Source: Stutzerimonas kunmingensis
Lineage (GTDB): Bacteria > Pseudomonadota > Gammaproteobacteria > Pseudomonadales > Pseudomonadaceae
NCBI RefSeq assembly: GCF_021432085.1
Contig: NZ_CP090366.1
Span: 1,240,001 to 1,304,000 of the forward strand
DNA length: 64,000 nt
Direction: 5' to 3'
In this document: in pieces, positions 27,376 to 36,873 of the stretch
Position numbering within the stretch: position 1 is the first letter of the stretch
Layout of the letters: every line of letters begins with the position of its first letter
Notes under the pieces: generated by a model
Database searches by the model: none
What the model saw: the letters and a program-made list of their open reading frames with translations, nothing else
Told to the model about the DNA's origin: nothing
Made by a program: the position numbers and the translations under genes

Positions 27376-27468
27376 CTACGGCAGGGAGATGCTGCCAAAC
27401 GACCGTGGCGCGCAAGTTCGGCATAATGCCGGCCCGTGCCGCCACCGACTCCGAGAGTTTTGCGAAAC

Positions 27469-27744
27469 ATGACCGAGGTTCAGCCCAAGCCCTGGTTCGT
27501 CTATCTGGTGCGCGCCGCCAACGGTGCGCTGTATTGCGGTATCAGCGACGATGCACAGCGTCGTTTCGCCGAGCACCAGCGCGGGCGCGGCGCGCGTTTC
27601 TTTCACTCCAGTCCGGCGCAGGCGCTGGTCTATGTCGAGCCTTGCGCCAGCAAGGGCGATGCGTTGCGTCGCGAGATCGCCATCAAGCGCCTGGACAAGC
27701 GTGCCAAGGAACGCCTGGTGAGCCTGGCCAGCCCCGTTGCGTGA
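27469..27744 (+). CDS. GIY-YIG nuclease-superfamily protein (UPF0213/YhbQ-like)
   Basis: 91 residues. The single GIY-YIG domain is present in the variant form common to this group: [20 protein letters not shown] for the two beta strands, followed by [14 protein letters not shown] and the conserved C-terminal part [28 protein letters not shown]. YhbQ-like proteins have been linked to DNA nicking or repair, but their cellular role is uncertain. I chose ATG 27469 rather than the in-frame 27436 because the family begins just before the VYLVR strand. A lone gene, divergent from mltF. Confidence 0.88.
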   Translation: MTEVQPKPWFVYLVRAANGALYCGISDDAQRRFAEHQRGRGARFFHSSPAQALVYVEPCASKGDALRREIAIKRLDKRAKERLVSLASPVA

Positions 27745-27846
27745 ATGACGCACCAATCAGCCGGTAGGCTCGGTGGAGCGGAGCGTCTAAGCTGATGCTC
27801 TTCCACGGGGCGACGCCCCATCTCGAGACCTCTGGCGGAGCCTGTC

Positions 27847-28785
27847 ATGCACGAGCTGATCCTGCACCACTATCCCACCTCGCCCTTTGCCGAAAAGGCG
27901 CGCCTGATGCTGGGGTTCAAGCAGCTGTCCTGGCGCTCGGTGATGATCCCTCCGGTCATGCCCAAGCCCGATCTGACCGCGCTCACCGGTGGTTATCGAC
28001 GCACGCCGGTGTTGCAGGTCGGCGCCGACATCTATTGCGACACCGCCCTGATCGCGCGTCGGCTCGAGGCCGAAAAGACCACCCCGGCGCTGTTCCCGGA
28101 AGGCCAGGAGTTCACCGCCGCGACGCTTGCCCAGTGGGCCGATTCGGTGCTGTTCCTGAACGCCGTGAGCCTGGTGTTCCAGCCCGAATCCATGGCCGTC
28201 CGCTTCGCCCAGGTGCCCAAGGAGTTCGTCCAGATATTCAGCAAGGACCGTGCGCAGCTGTTCTCCAACGGCTCGGTCAGTCGCGTTCCGCTGGAGCAGG
28301 CGAAGAGTGATTGGCCAACCTTCATGACCCGCCTGCAGCAGCAGCTGGCGCGGGAGGAGGGCGAGTTCCTGTTTGGTGCGGCGCCGTCGATTGCCGACTT
28401 CGCCGTCGCGCATTGCCTGTGGTTCCTGCGTGCAACGCCGGTCACCGCGCCGCTGGTGGATGGCTACCCGGAGGTGGCGGCCTGGCTTGGCAAGGTACTC
28501 GGCGTGGGCCATGGCTCCAGCAGCGAGCTATCCGCCGAGGATGCGCTGCGCATGGCGCTGGAGGCCGAGCCTGCGCCGCTGCCGGACGAAGCATTCAGCG
28601 AGCCGAATGGTTTTCAGGAAGGGCAGAATGTGGCCATCGCCGCAGTTGATTACGGCGCCGATCCGGTCGAGGGTGAGTTGGTCTTCGCCGGTAGCGAAGA
28701 GCTGATCCTGCGCCGCAGCGATGACCGCACCGGGGTCGTGCACGTGCACTTCCCGCGTGTCGGCTATCGCATCGAGGCGCGCTGA
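27847..28785 (+). CDS. Glutathione S-transferase family protein
   Basis: 312 residues, longer than a typical 200-220-residue GST. The N-terminal thioredoxin-like domain (ELILHHYPTSPFAEKARLML) carries the TSPFAEK motif with a candidate Ser, followed by YRRTPVLQVGADIYCDTALI with the cis-Pro and the glutathione gamma-glutamyl contact region. The alpha-helical GST-C domain (about 85-225) contains FGAAPSIADFAVAHCLWFL. The extra C-terminal 80 residues (NGFQEGQNVAIAAVDYGADP to HVHFPRVGYRIEAR) look like a small beta-rich appended domain of unknown role. GGAG precedes the ATG. The substrate is unknown. Confidence 0.85.
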   Translation: MHELILHHYPTSPFAEKARLMLGFKQLSWRSVMIPPVMPKPDLTALTGGYRRTPVLQVGADIYCDTALIARRLEAEKTTPALFPEGQEFTAATLAQWADSVLFLNAVSLVFQPESMAVRFAQVPKEFVQIFSKDRAQLFSNGSVSRVPLEQAKSDWPTFMTRLQQQLAREEGEFLFGAAPSIADFAVAHCLWFLRATPVTAPLVDGYPEVAAWLGKVLGVGHGSSSELSAEDALRMALEAEPAPLPDEAFSEPNGFQEGQNVAIAAVDYGADPVEGELVFAGSEELILRRSDDRTGVVHVHFPRVGYRIEAR

Positions 28786-28792
28786 AGACGCC

Positions 28793-29638
28793 TCAGTGCG
28801 GCGTCGGTGATTCGCCGGCGCGCAGCTTCGGCAGCTCGCGGGCGAGCGTGCGGAAGTAGGCGATGCGCTCGTAGCACAGCGTAAGCTCACCGCTGATGCG
28901 GTTGAACCAGGCGTCCGGCGCGCCGCAGGTGGACATGCGCAGGGTCAGGTCGCGGGGCAGCTCGAAGGCATCGCTGGCCTTCGCCGCGACCGCTTCCAGC
29001 TCGCCGCTGGCGCGAATCTTTTCCAGCAGTTCGGTACCACCCGGCAGATGTCCGGGGGGTGTGTCGTAGATCACCCGAATGCGGTGCCGCGCCGGTCGCT
29101 CGTCGCTGCGGCCGAAGTGCTCGCGAAACCACTGCACTGCGTGGGCCGCCTGTTCGTATTCCTCGGGACAGTACAGCGCGCGTTCCACCGGCAAACCGCT
29201 GACTTCCAGCACCCAGTCGAGCCGATCCGGGTCGCTGCCGTAGGCCAGGCAGGCGATGTTGTAGAAGCGCTGGGCGTCCAGCGCATGGCTGTCCCAGACC
29301 GGTACCGGGGAGCCGTCGCGTTCCGCGTTCTGCCATTCCAGACGCCAGTAATCGGCGACATCCATCAGTTTGGCGTAGAAATCGTCGCGGTGCTGTTCCT
29401 GCTGCAACAGGAACAGGCCCATGAAGCCGAGCTGGTCGGCGGCGTCTTCCTCACGCCCCAGTACCGGCAGCTGCAGTTCGCTGATGAGCAAGTGCCCCAT
29501 CTCGTGCATCAGGGTGAACTCGGAGTTGGCGACCGTGAAGCGGACCTCGTCCACCGACAGTTCCGGCGCTGTTTCGCCTTGCTGCGCCTGCGCCAGCAGC
29601 GGCAGAAGCAGCAGTGGCAGTAGAGCGAGGCGCTTCAT
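28793..29638 (-). CDS. DUF4344-family putative zinc metallopeptidase, exported
   Basis: 281 residues with a short signal peptide (MKRLALLPLLLLPLLAQA, cleavage about residue 18). The HExxH zinc motif is His45-Glu46-Met-Gly-His49, in FTLMHEMGHLLISELQLPVLG, followed by REEDAADQLG as a plausible third-ligand helix. The rest matches the DUF4344 family (LEWQNAERDGSPVPVWDSHALDAQRFYNIAC in the middle). A periplasmic peptidase of unknown target. Its ATG overlaps the stop of the PPK2-like gene by four bases, making it the last gene of yejK-ppk2-DUF4344. Confidence 0.8.
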   Translation of the reverse strand: MKRLALLPLLLLPLLAQAQQGETAPELSVDEVRFTVANSEFTLMHEMGHLLISELQLPVLGREEDAADQLGFMGLFLLQQEQHRDDFYAKLMDVADYWRLEWQNAERDGSPVPVWDSHALDAQRFYNIACLAYGSDPDRLDWVLEVSGLPVERALYCPEEYEQAAHAVQWFREHFGRSDERPARHRIRVIYDTPPGHLPGGTELLEKIRASGELEAVAAKASDAFELPRDLTLRMSTCGAPDAWFNRISGELTLCYERIAYFRTLARELPKLRAGESPTPH

Positions 29639-30453
29639 GGCGTGCTGTCCAGATCGGCATGGGTGAACGGCGCCGGACGTGTCGGCCAGTCCAGTGCCAG
29701 GCGCTCGAACGTGCGGGCGAGCAGACTGGCGACGAGCAGGTCGCGCAACCAGCGGTGGTCGGCCGGTATCACGTACCAGGGTGCTTCGCGGCTGTGGCTT
29801 TTGCTCAGCACGGCCGCCCATTGCGCCTGCTGCTGGGCGAAGTTGCGGTGGTCCTGCAGATCGCCGAGGGTCAGCTTCCAACGATTTTCCGGCTGCTCCA
29901 GGCGCCGATGCAAGCGGTGCTTCTGCTCGCCGGCAGACAGCTGCAGGTAACACTTGAGCGGCTGGATACTGGCGGCCGGCAGCTCGCGCTCGAAAGCCAG
30001 GATTGCGGCCTCGCGCTGCGGAATATCGGTAGGCGAGCACAGGCCGTCGCGCAGATCGCTGACCAGCGCTTCGTAGTAGCTGCGATTGAATACGCCGAGC
30101 ATGCCGGGCGCCGGCAGCCGCTCCCGGTAGCGCCTGAGGAAGTCCTGGCGACGTTCTTCTTCGCTCGGCGCCTGGAAGCTGTGCGGCGACAGCCCCAGCG
30201 GGTCCAGGCCACCCAGCACGTGGCGGATCACGCCGTTCTTGCCGGAGCAGTCCGGCCCCTGCAGCACGAGCAGCAGGGCGTCGCGGCGGTTGGCCCAGAG
30301 CATGGTCTGCTGCACCCGTAGCCATTCCTTCAGGCTTGCCAGCTGCGCTTGAGCCTGTGCTTTGTCCAGGCCGTGGCAGCGTGCCGGATCGCGCGCCAGC
30401 GGCGCCGCCGGGTCGCAGAGGCAGTCATCGAGAATGGCGTCCGCCAGGCGCAT
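29635..30453 (-). CDS. PPK2-family polyphosphate kinase-like protein
   Basis: 272 residues. Single PPK2 domain: Walker A LQGPDCSGKNGVIRHVL (Gly66 to Lys72), the lid-region SFQAPSEEERRQDFLRRY and the second motif GVFNRSYYEALV. These segments resemble class III PPK2 (polyphosphate-dependent phosphorylation of nucleoside mono- or diphosphates), but assignment to a class is uncertain and some positions are unusual (GPDCSGKNG instead of the common GxDxAGKxG). It lies eight bases after yejK and overlaps the metallopeptidase gene, so it is probably co-transcribed with both. Cytoplasmic. Confidence 0.82.
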   Translation of the reverse strand: MRLADAILDDCLCDPAAPLARDPARCHGLDKAQAQAQLASLKEWLRVQQTMLWANRRDALLLVLQGPDCSGKNGVIRHVLGGLDPLGLSPHSFQAPSEEERRQDFLRRYRERLPAPGMLGVFNRSYYEALVSDLRDGLCSPTDIPQREAAILAFERELPAASIQPLKCYLQLSAGEQKHRLHRRLEQPENRWKLTLGDLQDHRNFAQQQAQWAAVLSKSHSREAPWYVIPADHRWLRDLLVASLLARTFERLALDWPTRPAPFTHADLDSTP

Positions 30454-30460
30454 GGCGCGG

Positions 30461-31468
30461 TCAGTCCTTGCGCCGCTTGAGCTGGTCCTTCAGTTGGGTC
30501 GGCAGCTGGCGGATGATCAGCATGTCGCGCGCCTCGTCGTACTCGACCTTCGAGCCCAGCAGATGCGACTCGAAGCTGATCGACAGCCCTTCGGCGCGCC
30601 CGGTGAAGCGCTGAAACTGGTTGAGCGTGCGTTTGTCGGCGGGAATTTCCGGCGACAGCCCGTAATCCTTGTTGCGGATGTGCTCGTAGAAGGCGCGCGG
30701 GCGTTCTTCGTCGATGACTCCGGACAGCTCTTCGAGCGACATGGGTTCGCCGATCTTTGCCTGACTACTGGCGTAGCCGACCAAGGCGCTGGTCTTCTCC
30801 CGCGCTTTTTCCTCGGGCAGGTCCTCGCTTTCGACGTAGTCGCTGAAGGCCTTGAGCAGCGTGCGCGTCTCGCCCGGGCCATCGACGCCTTCCTGGCAGC
30901 CGATGAAGTCGCGGAAGTACTCGGACACCTTCTTGCCGTTCTTGCCCTTGATGAAGGAGATGTACTGCTTGGACTGCTTGTTGTTCTGCCACTCGGAGAT
31001 GTTGATCCGCGTCGCCAGGTGCAGCTGGCCGAGGTCGAGGTGCCGGGCTTCGGTCACGTCCAGCGAGTCGGTAACGGTGACGCCGTTGCTGTGGTGCAGC
31101 AGGGCGATGGCCAGGTAATCGGTCATGCCCTGCTGGTAGTGGGCGAACAGCACGTGGCCGCCGGTGGACAGGTTGGATTCCTCCATCAGCTTCTGCAGGT
31201 GCTCGACTGCCTGGCGGCTGAATGCGGTGAAGTCCTGATTGCCTTCCATGTACTGCGCGAGCCAGCCGCTGAACGGATAGGCGCCGGACTCCTCGTGAAA
31301 GAAGCCCCAGGCCTTGCCCTGCTTGGCGTTGTAGCTCTCGTTGAGATCGGCCAGCAGGTTCTCGATAGCCTGGGAGTTGCCCAGCTCCGAGTCACGGGCG
31401 TGGAGCACGGCAGGGGTGCCGTCCGGCTTTTTCTCGATCAGATGGACGATGCAGTGGCGGATGGGCAT
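30461..31468 (-). CDS. yejK: Nucleoid-associated protein YejK/NdpA
   Basis: 335 residues, the exact size of the YejK family. The N-terminus [20 protein letters not shown] and the internal segments [37 protein letters not shown] and [20 protein letters not shown](IGC) are diagnostic. It is a nucleoid-associated protein that binds DNA; its precise role remains unclear (family knowledge). The frame is open upstream to 31813, but only the start at 31468 matches the family. First gene of the minus-strand operon with the PPK2-like protein and the DUF4344 peptidase. Confidence 0.93.
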   Translation of the reverse strand: MPIRHCIVHLIEKKPDGTPAVLHARDSELGNSQAIENLLADLNESYNAKQGKAWGFFHEESGAYPFSGWLAQYMEGNQDFTAFSRQAVEHLQKLMEESNLSTGGHVLFAHYQQGMTDYLAIALLHHSNGVTVTDSLDVTEARHLDLGQLHLATRINISEWQNNKQSKQYISFIKGKNGKKVSEYFRDFIGCQEGVDGPGETRTLLKAFSDYVESEDLPEEKAREKTSALVGYASSQAKIGEPMSLEELSGVIDEERPRAFYEHIRNKDYGLSPEIPADKRTLNQFQRFTGRAEGLSISFESHLLGSKVEYDEARDMLIIRQLPTQLKDQLKRRKD

Positions 31469-31631
31469 GGTGGTCTCACGGCTGGAATGCAACAGGTTGG
31501 GCAGTTTACCCGAGAGCGGGTGGTACGTGCCTGCAGCCGAAGCTGCGGTCTGGCGGAGTCGATCTGTGTCAAGGACGCCTCGCGGCGTTGGGGTTAGCCT
31601 GCCGTACACAAGACGATAGCGGGAGGCGTAG

Positions 31632-32531
31632 ATGAGCAGAACCTTGGCATGGCTGGGTGTGGTGCGAGGTCGTTTCCTGCTGCTGACGCTGAGCTGCGTG
31701 GCGCTCGGGGTGGCCTTGGCGGCGCGCGGGGGCGCGGAAGCGATGTCCTTCAGCGATGCACTGCTGGTGCTGCTCGGCGCCCTGGCCGCCCATGTGGCAG
31801 TCAATGCGCTCAACGAATGGTGCGATTACCGCAGTGGACTGGACCTGCAGACCCGCCGCACGGCGTTCAGCGGTGGCAGCGGTACCTTGGTGACCCATCC
31901 GCATCTGCTGGGTCGCACATTGCTGCTCGGTCTCGGCAGCCTGCTGACCTGCGCGCTGATCGGCGTGTTGTTCCTGCTGCGCCAGCCGCCGCTGTTGCTC
32001 AGTCTGGCGCCGATCGGTCTGGCGGGACTGTTGCTGGTGCTGCTTTACACGCCTTGGCTGACCCGCCACCCCTGGCTGTGCCTGTTCGCGCCGGGCTTGG
32101 GCTTCGCGCTGATGGTGCTGGGTACGCGCATCGTTCTCGGCGGCGCGCCGGATCTCGGCGATCTGTGGTTGATCCTGCCCCCTCTGCTGCTCTGCAACAA
32201 CCTGCTTTTGCTTGGCCAGTTTCCGGACATTGATGCCGACCGCGCTGTCGGCCGGCGTACCCTGCCTATGCATATCGGCTGTACCAACGCCGTGCGCGTG
32301 GCGTTTGCGCAGTGGCTGCTGGCCTATGGCGTACTCCTGGCTGTGCTGGCGCAGCCAGGTCTGGCCGGTGGCGCACTCGGCTTGTTGACCTTGCCGTTGG
32401 CCCTGCGAGCGGCATGGTTGCTGCGTCGCGAACCGCTGCAGGCGCAGCGCCTGCTGCCGGCATTGGGGCTGAGCGCTGCGGTCAGCGTGGCGGCGCCGTT
32501 GTTGATGGCCGTAGGGTTGCTGGCGCTTTAG
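31632..32531 (+). CDS. UbiA-superfamily prenyltransferase (MenA-like)
   Basis: 299 residues and about eight membrane helices. The two Asp-rich motifs of the superfamily are present: [14 protein letters not shown] (Asn58, Asp65, Asp71) and [16 protein letters not shown]. These bind the Mg2+-prenyl diphosphate. The first motif with NEW/YRSGLD and the overall length resemble the MenA branch, but pseudomonads use ubiquinone, so a role other than menaquinone is likely. The aromatic acceptor is unknown. It starts at the ATG at 31632 behind GGGAGG. A single gene, divergent from yejK. Confidence 0.84.
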   Translation: MSRTLAWLGVVRGRFLLLTLSCVALGVALAARGGAEAMSFSDALLVLLGALAAHVAVNALNEWCDYRSGLDLQTRRTAFSGGSGTLVTHPHLLGRTLLLGLGSLLTCALIGVLFLLRQPPLLLSLAPIGLAGLLLVLLYTPWLTRHPWLCLFAPGLGFALMVLGTRIVLGGAPDLGDLWLILPPLLLCNNLLLLGQFPDIDADRAVGRRTLPMHIGCTNAVRVAFAQWLLAYGVLLAVLAQPGLAGGALGLLTLPLALRAAWLLRREPLQAQRLLPALGLSAAVSVAAPLLMAVGLLAL

Positions 32532-32631
32532 CGTTCCGCGAGAGCGGAGGGCACCCGATCGGACACATGGGGTGACGAAAGAAAGGCTTAACTGAGTAAA
32601 CTGGTCGCCTTTTCTTCGAGGAATGACCCCC

Positions 32632-33843
32632 ATGACCGCTGCATGGCGCAACTCTGCCTGGATTCTCGCTGGTGGCTCGCTGATCCTCGCGATTTCGCTG
32701 GGTGTGCGCCACGGCTTCGGTCTGTTCCTGCCGCCCATGAGTGCCGAGTTCGGCTGGGGTCGCGAGGTGTTCGCCTTCGCCATCGCGATACAGAACCTGA
32801 TCTGGGGCCTGGTGCAGCCGGTGACTGGCGCGCTGGCCGATCGCTTCGGCGTGGCTCGTGCGGTGCTGATCGGCGGCATTCTCTACGCCGTTGGGCTGGC
32901 ATTGATGGCGGTGTCCGATTCGCCGACGACCCTGACGCTGAGTGCCGGGCTGCTGATCGGACTGGGGCTGTCAGGCACCTCGTTCTCGGTGATCCTCGGC
33001 GCAGTCGGGCAGGCGGTTCCGCCGGAGAAGCGCAGCATGGCGATGGGCATCGCCAGCGCTGCGGGCTCCTTCGGCCAGTTCATCATGCTGCCCGGCAGCC
33101 TGGGGCTCATCGAGTGGCTGGGGTGGTCCTCGGCGCTTATGGCGCTCGGTTTGCTGGTGGCGCTGATCGTGCCGCTCGCGGGGATGATGCGCAGCCCCGC
33201 GCGGCCTCCGGCGGCACCCGGAACTCAGCAGTCGCTGGGCGAGGCGCTGCGCGAAGCGGCCGGGCATTCCGGGTTCCGTCTGCTGGCGCTGGGCTTTTTC
33301 GTCTGCGGCTTTCAGGTGGTCTTCATCGGTCTGCACCTGCCGGCCTATCTGGTCGATAAGCATCTGCCGGCGCAGGTCGGTACCACGGTGCTGGCACTGG
33401 TCGGGCTGTTCAACGTCGTCGGCACCTACACTGCGGGCTGGCTGGGCAGCTGCTACTCCAAGCCAAAGCTGCTGGCCGGGTTGTATCTGATTCGCGGTGT
33501 GGTGATCAGTGTTTTCCTGCTGGCGCCGCTGAGTGTCTGGAGCGCGTACGCATTCGGCATCGCCATGGGCTTGCTGTGGCTGTCCACGGTGCCACTCACC
33601 AACGGTACGGTGGCGACCATGTTCGGCGTGCGCAACCTGTCGATGCTCGGCGGTATCGCCTTCCTTTTCCATCAGCTGGGCTCGTTCTTTGGCGGCTGGC
33701 TGGGCGGCTGGCTGTACGACCGTACCGGCAGTTACGATCTGGTCTGGCAGATCGCGATCGCGCTGAGCCTGATGGCGGCGGTACTCAACTGGCCGATTCG
33801 TGAGCAGCCAGTCGAGCGCCTGCGCGAGGCGCAGGTCAACTGA
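32632..33843 (+). CDS. MFS transporter (oxalate/formate- or monocarboxylate-like)
   Basis: 403 residues with 12 predicted helices. The N-terminal half reads RHGFGLFLPPMSAEFGWGREVFAFAIAIQNLIWG and GALADRFGVARAVLIGG (motif A of the MFS, shown in parts), and the second half has the GCxxHAS-independent GTYTAGWLGSCYSKPKLL loop. The family resembles the MFS_1 proteins annotated as monocarboxylate or oxalate/formate-type carriers; the substrate is not readable. The ATG at 32632 sits nine bases after GAGGA, whereas ATG 32623 is too close to it. The gene ends in an ATGA overlap with a 39-residue open frame. Confidence 0.86.
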   Translation: MTAAWRNSAWILAGGSLILAISLGVRHGFGLFLPPMSAEFGWGREVFAFAIAIQNLIWGLVQPVTGALADRFGVARAVLIGGILYAVGLALMAVSDSPTTLTLSAGLLIGLGLSGTSFSVILGAVGQAVPPEKRSMAMGIASAAGSFGQFIMLPGSLGLIEWLGWSSALMALGLLVALIVPLAGMMRSPARPPAAPGTQQSLGEALREAAGHSGFRLLALGFFVCGFQVVFIGLHLPAYLVDKHLPAQVGTTVLALVGLFNVVGTYTAGWLGSCYSKPKLLAGLYLIRGVVISVFLLAPLSVWSAYAFGIAMGLLWLSTVPLTNGTVATMFGVRNLSMLGGIAFLFHQLGSFFGGWLGGWLYDRTGSYDLVWQIAIALSLMAAVLNWPIREQPVERLREAQVN

Positions 33844-33962
33844 TGCGGCCGCTCTGGCTGGGTATGAGCGTCGCCCTGGTGCTGGGTCTGCTGATGCTGG
33901 CCTGGTGGGGCTGGCAGCGTGGCGGCCTGGCGCTGCTGCAGATTGGGCTGGGCACCTGCTGA
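33843..33962 (+). CDS. Very small hydrophobic membrane protein (39 aa)
   Basis: 39 residues: MRPLWLGMSVALVLGLLMLAWWGWQRGGLALLQIGLGTC is given here only by parts, a basic-aromatic start (MRPLWLG), a single hydrophobic helix of about 20 residues (VALVLGLLMLAWWGW) and a GGLALLQIGLGTC tail. It overlaps the MFS stop codon as ATGA, which allows translational coupling. The helix and the positive loop after it (WQRGG) look selected rather than random. No function is known to me. It could be an accessory subunit of the MFS carrier or a chance frame; the overlap favours a real gene. Confidence 0.5.
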   Translation: MRPLWLGMSVALVLGLLMLAWWGWQRGGLALLQIGLGTC

Positions 33963-34307
33963 TTCAGCTGGCCTGCGATCTCGTGATTCCTTCTTTTCCG
34001 CGTGGCCGGTTTATCCGGTCGCGCCAAAGCTGCCATGCCCGCAATAGTGATCCCATAGCCTTGCTTTCCAGTTCGAAAAACGGCGACGAACGTGACGGAA
34101 TCAATTCGGTATTCATCGCTCCAAAGCGAAGCGGCGTAGAAGAAGTTAAGAACAAATCGCCGGTTCTTAGCAGCAACCTACCGGCTTTTGTGCATACGCC
34201 TGCGATCGAGTGGCAGCCTGGCAACCCTGTTCTAAGCTCGGCTGTCGCATAACCGTCATCAACAGTTGGTAAATACCTGCGGCACGCAGTCAATGGAGCA
34301 ACAAGCA
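33963..34307. other. Non-coding region before the 63-aa protein gene
   Basis: I see no credible gene; the open frames here give random-looking peptides. The base composition is lower in GC than the flanks. The promoter and Shine-Dalgarno sequence of the 63-aa gene lie at its right end (GGAG at about 34295). Confidence 0.5.
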
Positions 34308-34499
34308 ATGTCCACCCTTACCGAACTCGCCCAACAAATCGCCAAGCTCTATCCGTTGAAGGACAAGCGTGTAGGCAAGCGTTATCGCGTGGTAGGCGAG
34401 CTGGCCGGGATGACCGAACTGGAAGAGATCAACGGTGAACCGCGCTATATCCAGACCATGGCGCTGAAGAACAAGCAGCTCTGGGACGTGGCGGTCTAA
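34308..34499 (+). CDS. Conserved small protein of unknown function (63 aa)
   Basis: 63 residues: STLTELAQQIAKLYPLKDK, RVGKRYRVVGELAGMTEL and a C-terminal segment ending NKQLWDVAV. The charged, soluble character and the well-placed GGAG nine bases before the ATG indicate a real gene. I do not recognise a domain, but proteins of this type are widespread in Pseudomonas as I recall. The pattern KRYRVVGE resembles small beta-barrel folds. It is convergent with rlmF. Confidence 0.65.
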   Translation: MSTLTELAQQIAKLYPLKDKRVGKRYRVVGELAGMTELEEINGEPRYIQTMALKNKQLWDVAV

Positions 34500-34526
34500 A
34501 CCTTTCCGTTGACGCCTGCCTGAATT

Positions 34527-35522
34527 TCACCCTTTCGCCCAGCGCTCGGCGCGCCAACTCGCTTGCTCCGTTTGACTCAGGAAGGTCCAGGCGACGAAGC
34601 GGCTCTTCTTCTGCCCCTGAGCCATGTCCAGCGTGTGCATCTGGCGGGCACCGAGGCGTTTCAGCCGCGCCTCCAGCGGCGCCACGTTGGCGCCCTTCGA
34701 TACCAGGGTACTGAACCAGTAGACCTGTCTGGCGAACGCGACGCTTTCCTCCGCCATGCGCGCGACAAAGGCCGCTTCGCCACCTTCGCACCAGAGCTCC
34801 GCCGCCTGACCGCCGAAATTGAGCGCGGGTAGTTTGCGGCTCGGATCGAGCTTGCCGAGGTTACGCCACTTGCGCTGGCTGCCACTGCTGGCTTCGGCCT
34901 GCGATGCATGGAAGGGCGGATTGCACAGCGTCAGGTCGAAGCGATCCTCGGGCAACATCACCCCCTTGAAGATGTGCTTCGGCGCCGCCTGTTGTCTCAG
35001 CTCGATGGCCTTGACGAGGCCATTGGCCGAGACGATGGTGCATGCCGAGGCCAGAGCGGTGGTGTCGATATCGCTCCCGGTGAAGTGCCAGCCGTACTCC
35101 CGATGGCCGATCAGCGGGTAGATGCAGTTGGCCCCGGTGCCGATGTCCAGTGCGCGAATCGCGGCGCCGCGGGGTATCGCGCTGGCCTTGTGCTCTCCGA
35201 GCAGGTCGGCCAGGCCGTGCAGATAATCGGCGCGCCCCGGCACCGGCGGGCACAGGTAGCCCGGCGGGATATCCCAGTGCTGGATGCCGTAGAACTGCCG
35301 CAGCAAGGCGCGGTTGAATACCCGCACCGCATCCGGGTTGGCGAAGTCGATGCTTTGCTTGCCGTAGGGATTGAGGATGACGTACTCGGCCAGCTCCGGG
35401 CAGCCAGCAATCAGCGCCGGGAAGTCGTAGCGGCCGGTATGGCGGTTGCGTGGATGCAGTACGGCCTTGCCGGGTTCGGCACGGCCGGGCTGCGGAGTCG
35501 AGGACGGGGATCTGCGCGGCAT
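34527..35522 (-). CDS. rlmF: 23S rRNA (adenine(1618)-N6)-methyltransferase
   Basis: 331 residues. It methylates A1618 of 23S rRNA using SAM. SAM-binding motif I is [16 protein letters not shown] and the amino-methyltransferase motif is LCNPPFHAS (NPPF at about 201-204), typical of N6-adenine methylases. The N-terminal [15 protein letters not shown] and the [15 protein letters not shown] segment match the RlmF family. The first Met in a plausible position is at 35522; an upstream in-frame Met gives a random extension. It is convergent with the 63-aa gene, downstream of the YbfB-like MFS gene on the same strand with a 71-base gap. Confidence 0.9.
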   Translation of the reverse strand: MPRRSPSSTPQPGRAEPGKAVLHPRNRHTGRYDFPALIAGCPELAEYVILNPYGKQSIDFANPDAVRVFNRALLRQFYGIQHWDIPPGYLCPPVPGRADYLHGLADLLGEHKASAIPRGAAIRALDIGTGANCIYPLIGHREYGWHFTGSDIDTTALASACTIVSANGLVKAIELRQQAAPKHIFKGVMLPEDRFDLTLCNPPFHASQAEASSGSQRKWRNLGKLDPSRKLPALNFGGQAAELWCEGGEAAFVARMAEESVAFARQVYWFSTLVSKGANVAPLEARLKRLGARQMHTLDMAQGQKKSRFVAWTFLSQTEQASWRAERWAKG

Positions 35523-35593
35523 CTGATCAGCGGGAGGTTGGCGGCTGGGGCGCGCATTGTCCCACAACCGCTGCCCGCGGATAGGTCTCGTTG

Positions 35594-36763
35594 CTAACGG
35601 CGGCGCGGCACCATCAGCATCCACAGCAGGCCCCAGAGCAGTGCCCCGGCGCCGAGCCAGAAGGCGCTGTGCAGGCTGCCGCCCATGCCCATCCAGATGC
35701 TGGTCAACCAGGGGGCGGCGAGCTGGGTCAGGCCGTAGAGTGCGATCAGCGCCGCTGACAGCCGCGGCCCCTGGTGTGGATGCAGCGCCCGCGCCAGGCG
35801 CTGGGTCAACAGCACGGTGCCGAGAAAGGTGCCGCCGACCAGTACCGCACAGAGCAGGATGCCGACCGCGCCGGGCAGCAGTAGCGCGGCCAGTACGCCG
35901 AGCAGTTGGGTGAGATAGCTCAGGCGCAAGGCGATGTCGTCACCCATGCGCACGCCGAGACGATTCCACAGCCAGGGCGCCGGCAGCGTCGCCAACGCCA
36001 CCACCAGCCAGCTGCCACCGATGAGGAAGTCACCGGGCTCCACCTGCAGACGCGCGACCATCGGCAGGAAAGTCATCGGCAGGATGTAGCCCATGCCGGC
36101 GCCAGCGTAGGAAAGAAACAGCGGTGTGCTGGAGCGATCGAGCAGCTTGCCGCTGGGTGGCTCCTCCGCAGAATGGGCCTTTTCCTCGTCAGGCATGTCC
36201 AGCTGCGACAGCTGCCGCCAGCCCCACCAGGCCAGCGGTATCGAAAGCAACGCCGCCGGCCACCAACGCTCGGCTCCCATCAGGTACCCGTCGCTCAGGC
36301 TCACCAGCAAACTGGAGAGAATCAGCCCGACGCAGACACCGAGATAGACCAGGCCGCTGGAGGAAACGCGCTGCTGTCGCGCCAGCCATTCGAGGATCAG
36401 CGAGGGCGCCTGAACGAATACCAGACCGTTGCTGATGCCATTGGCCAGGCGCAATGCGGCGAGGGCGTCAGCGGATTCCGCCTGGGTCTGCAGCAGGGCG
36501 CTCAAGACGTGTAGCGCCAGTGCCCAGGGCAGCGTACGGCGGATCTGCGCGACGCGATGCCAGCGCACCGCGAGCAGGGCGCCGATCAGATAGCCCAGGT
36601 AGTTCCAGCTGGCGATGCTGGCGCCTTCCTGCACGGTCAGCAGGCCGTCCTCCACCAGCCAGGGCAGCAGAGGGGTATAGACGAAGCGGCCAAGGCCATG
36701 GACGACCAACAAGAGAACGGCACCGGCCAGCAGGACCGGAAACAGGGCGACACGCTGAGGCAT
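35594..36763 (-). CDS. YbfB/YjiJ-family MFS transporter
   Basis: 389 residues with 12 helices. The N-terminal segment [21 protein letters not shown] and [12 protein letters not shown] matches the YbfB/YjiJ (MFS_4) family, whose first helices carry the G-x-x-R-F-x-Y/F-T-P-L-P pattern seen here. It probably exports a small organic molecule; the substrate is unknown. A basic loop RPHHQGPRLS-like region ([17 protein letters not shown]) lies between helices 10 and 11. It starts at the ATG at 36763. Likely transcribed alone or with rlmF. Confidence 0.85.
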   Translation of the reverse strand: MPQRVALFPVLLAGAVLLLVVHGLGRFVYTPLLPWLVEDGLLTVQEGASIASWNYLGYLIGALLAVRWHRVAQIRRTLPWALALHVLSALLQTQAESADALAALRLANGISNGLVFVQAPSLILEWLARQQRVSSSGLVYLGVCVGLILSSLLVSLSDGYLMGAERWWPAALLSIPLAWWGWRQLSQLDMPDEEKAHSAEEPPSGKLLDRSSTPLFLSYAGAGMGYILPMTFLPMVARLQVEPGDFLIGGSWLVVALATLPAPWLWNRLGVRMGDDIALRLSYLTQLLGVLAALLLPGAVGILLCAVLVGGTFLGTVLLTQRLARALHPHQGPRLSAALIALYGLTQLAAPWLTSIWMGMGGSLHSAFWLGAGALLWGLLWMLMVPRRR

Positions 36764-36873
36764 GGAATCTGTTCTTCTTAGAATGAGAGCTGGAGCTTAA
36801 CGGCTGGCCCTTTCAGCCGCCATGCCACTTTTCGCTGGCTACCCGTCGGTGGGTGTCCCGAGGCAGCCGGCAT

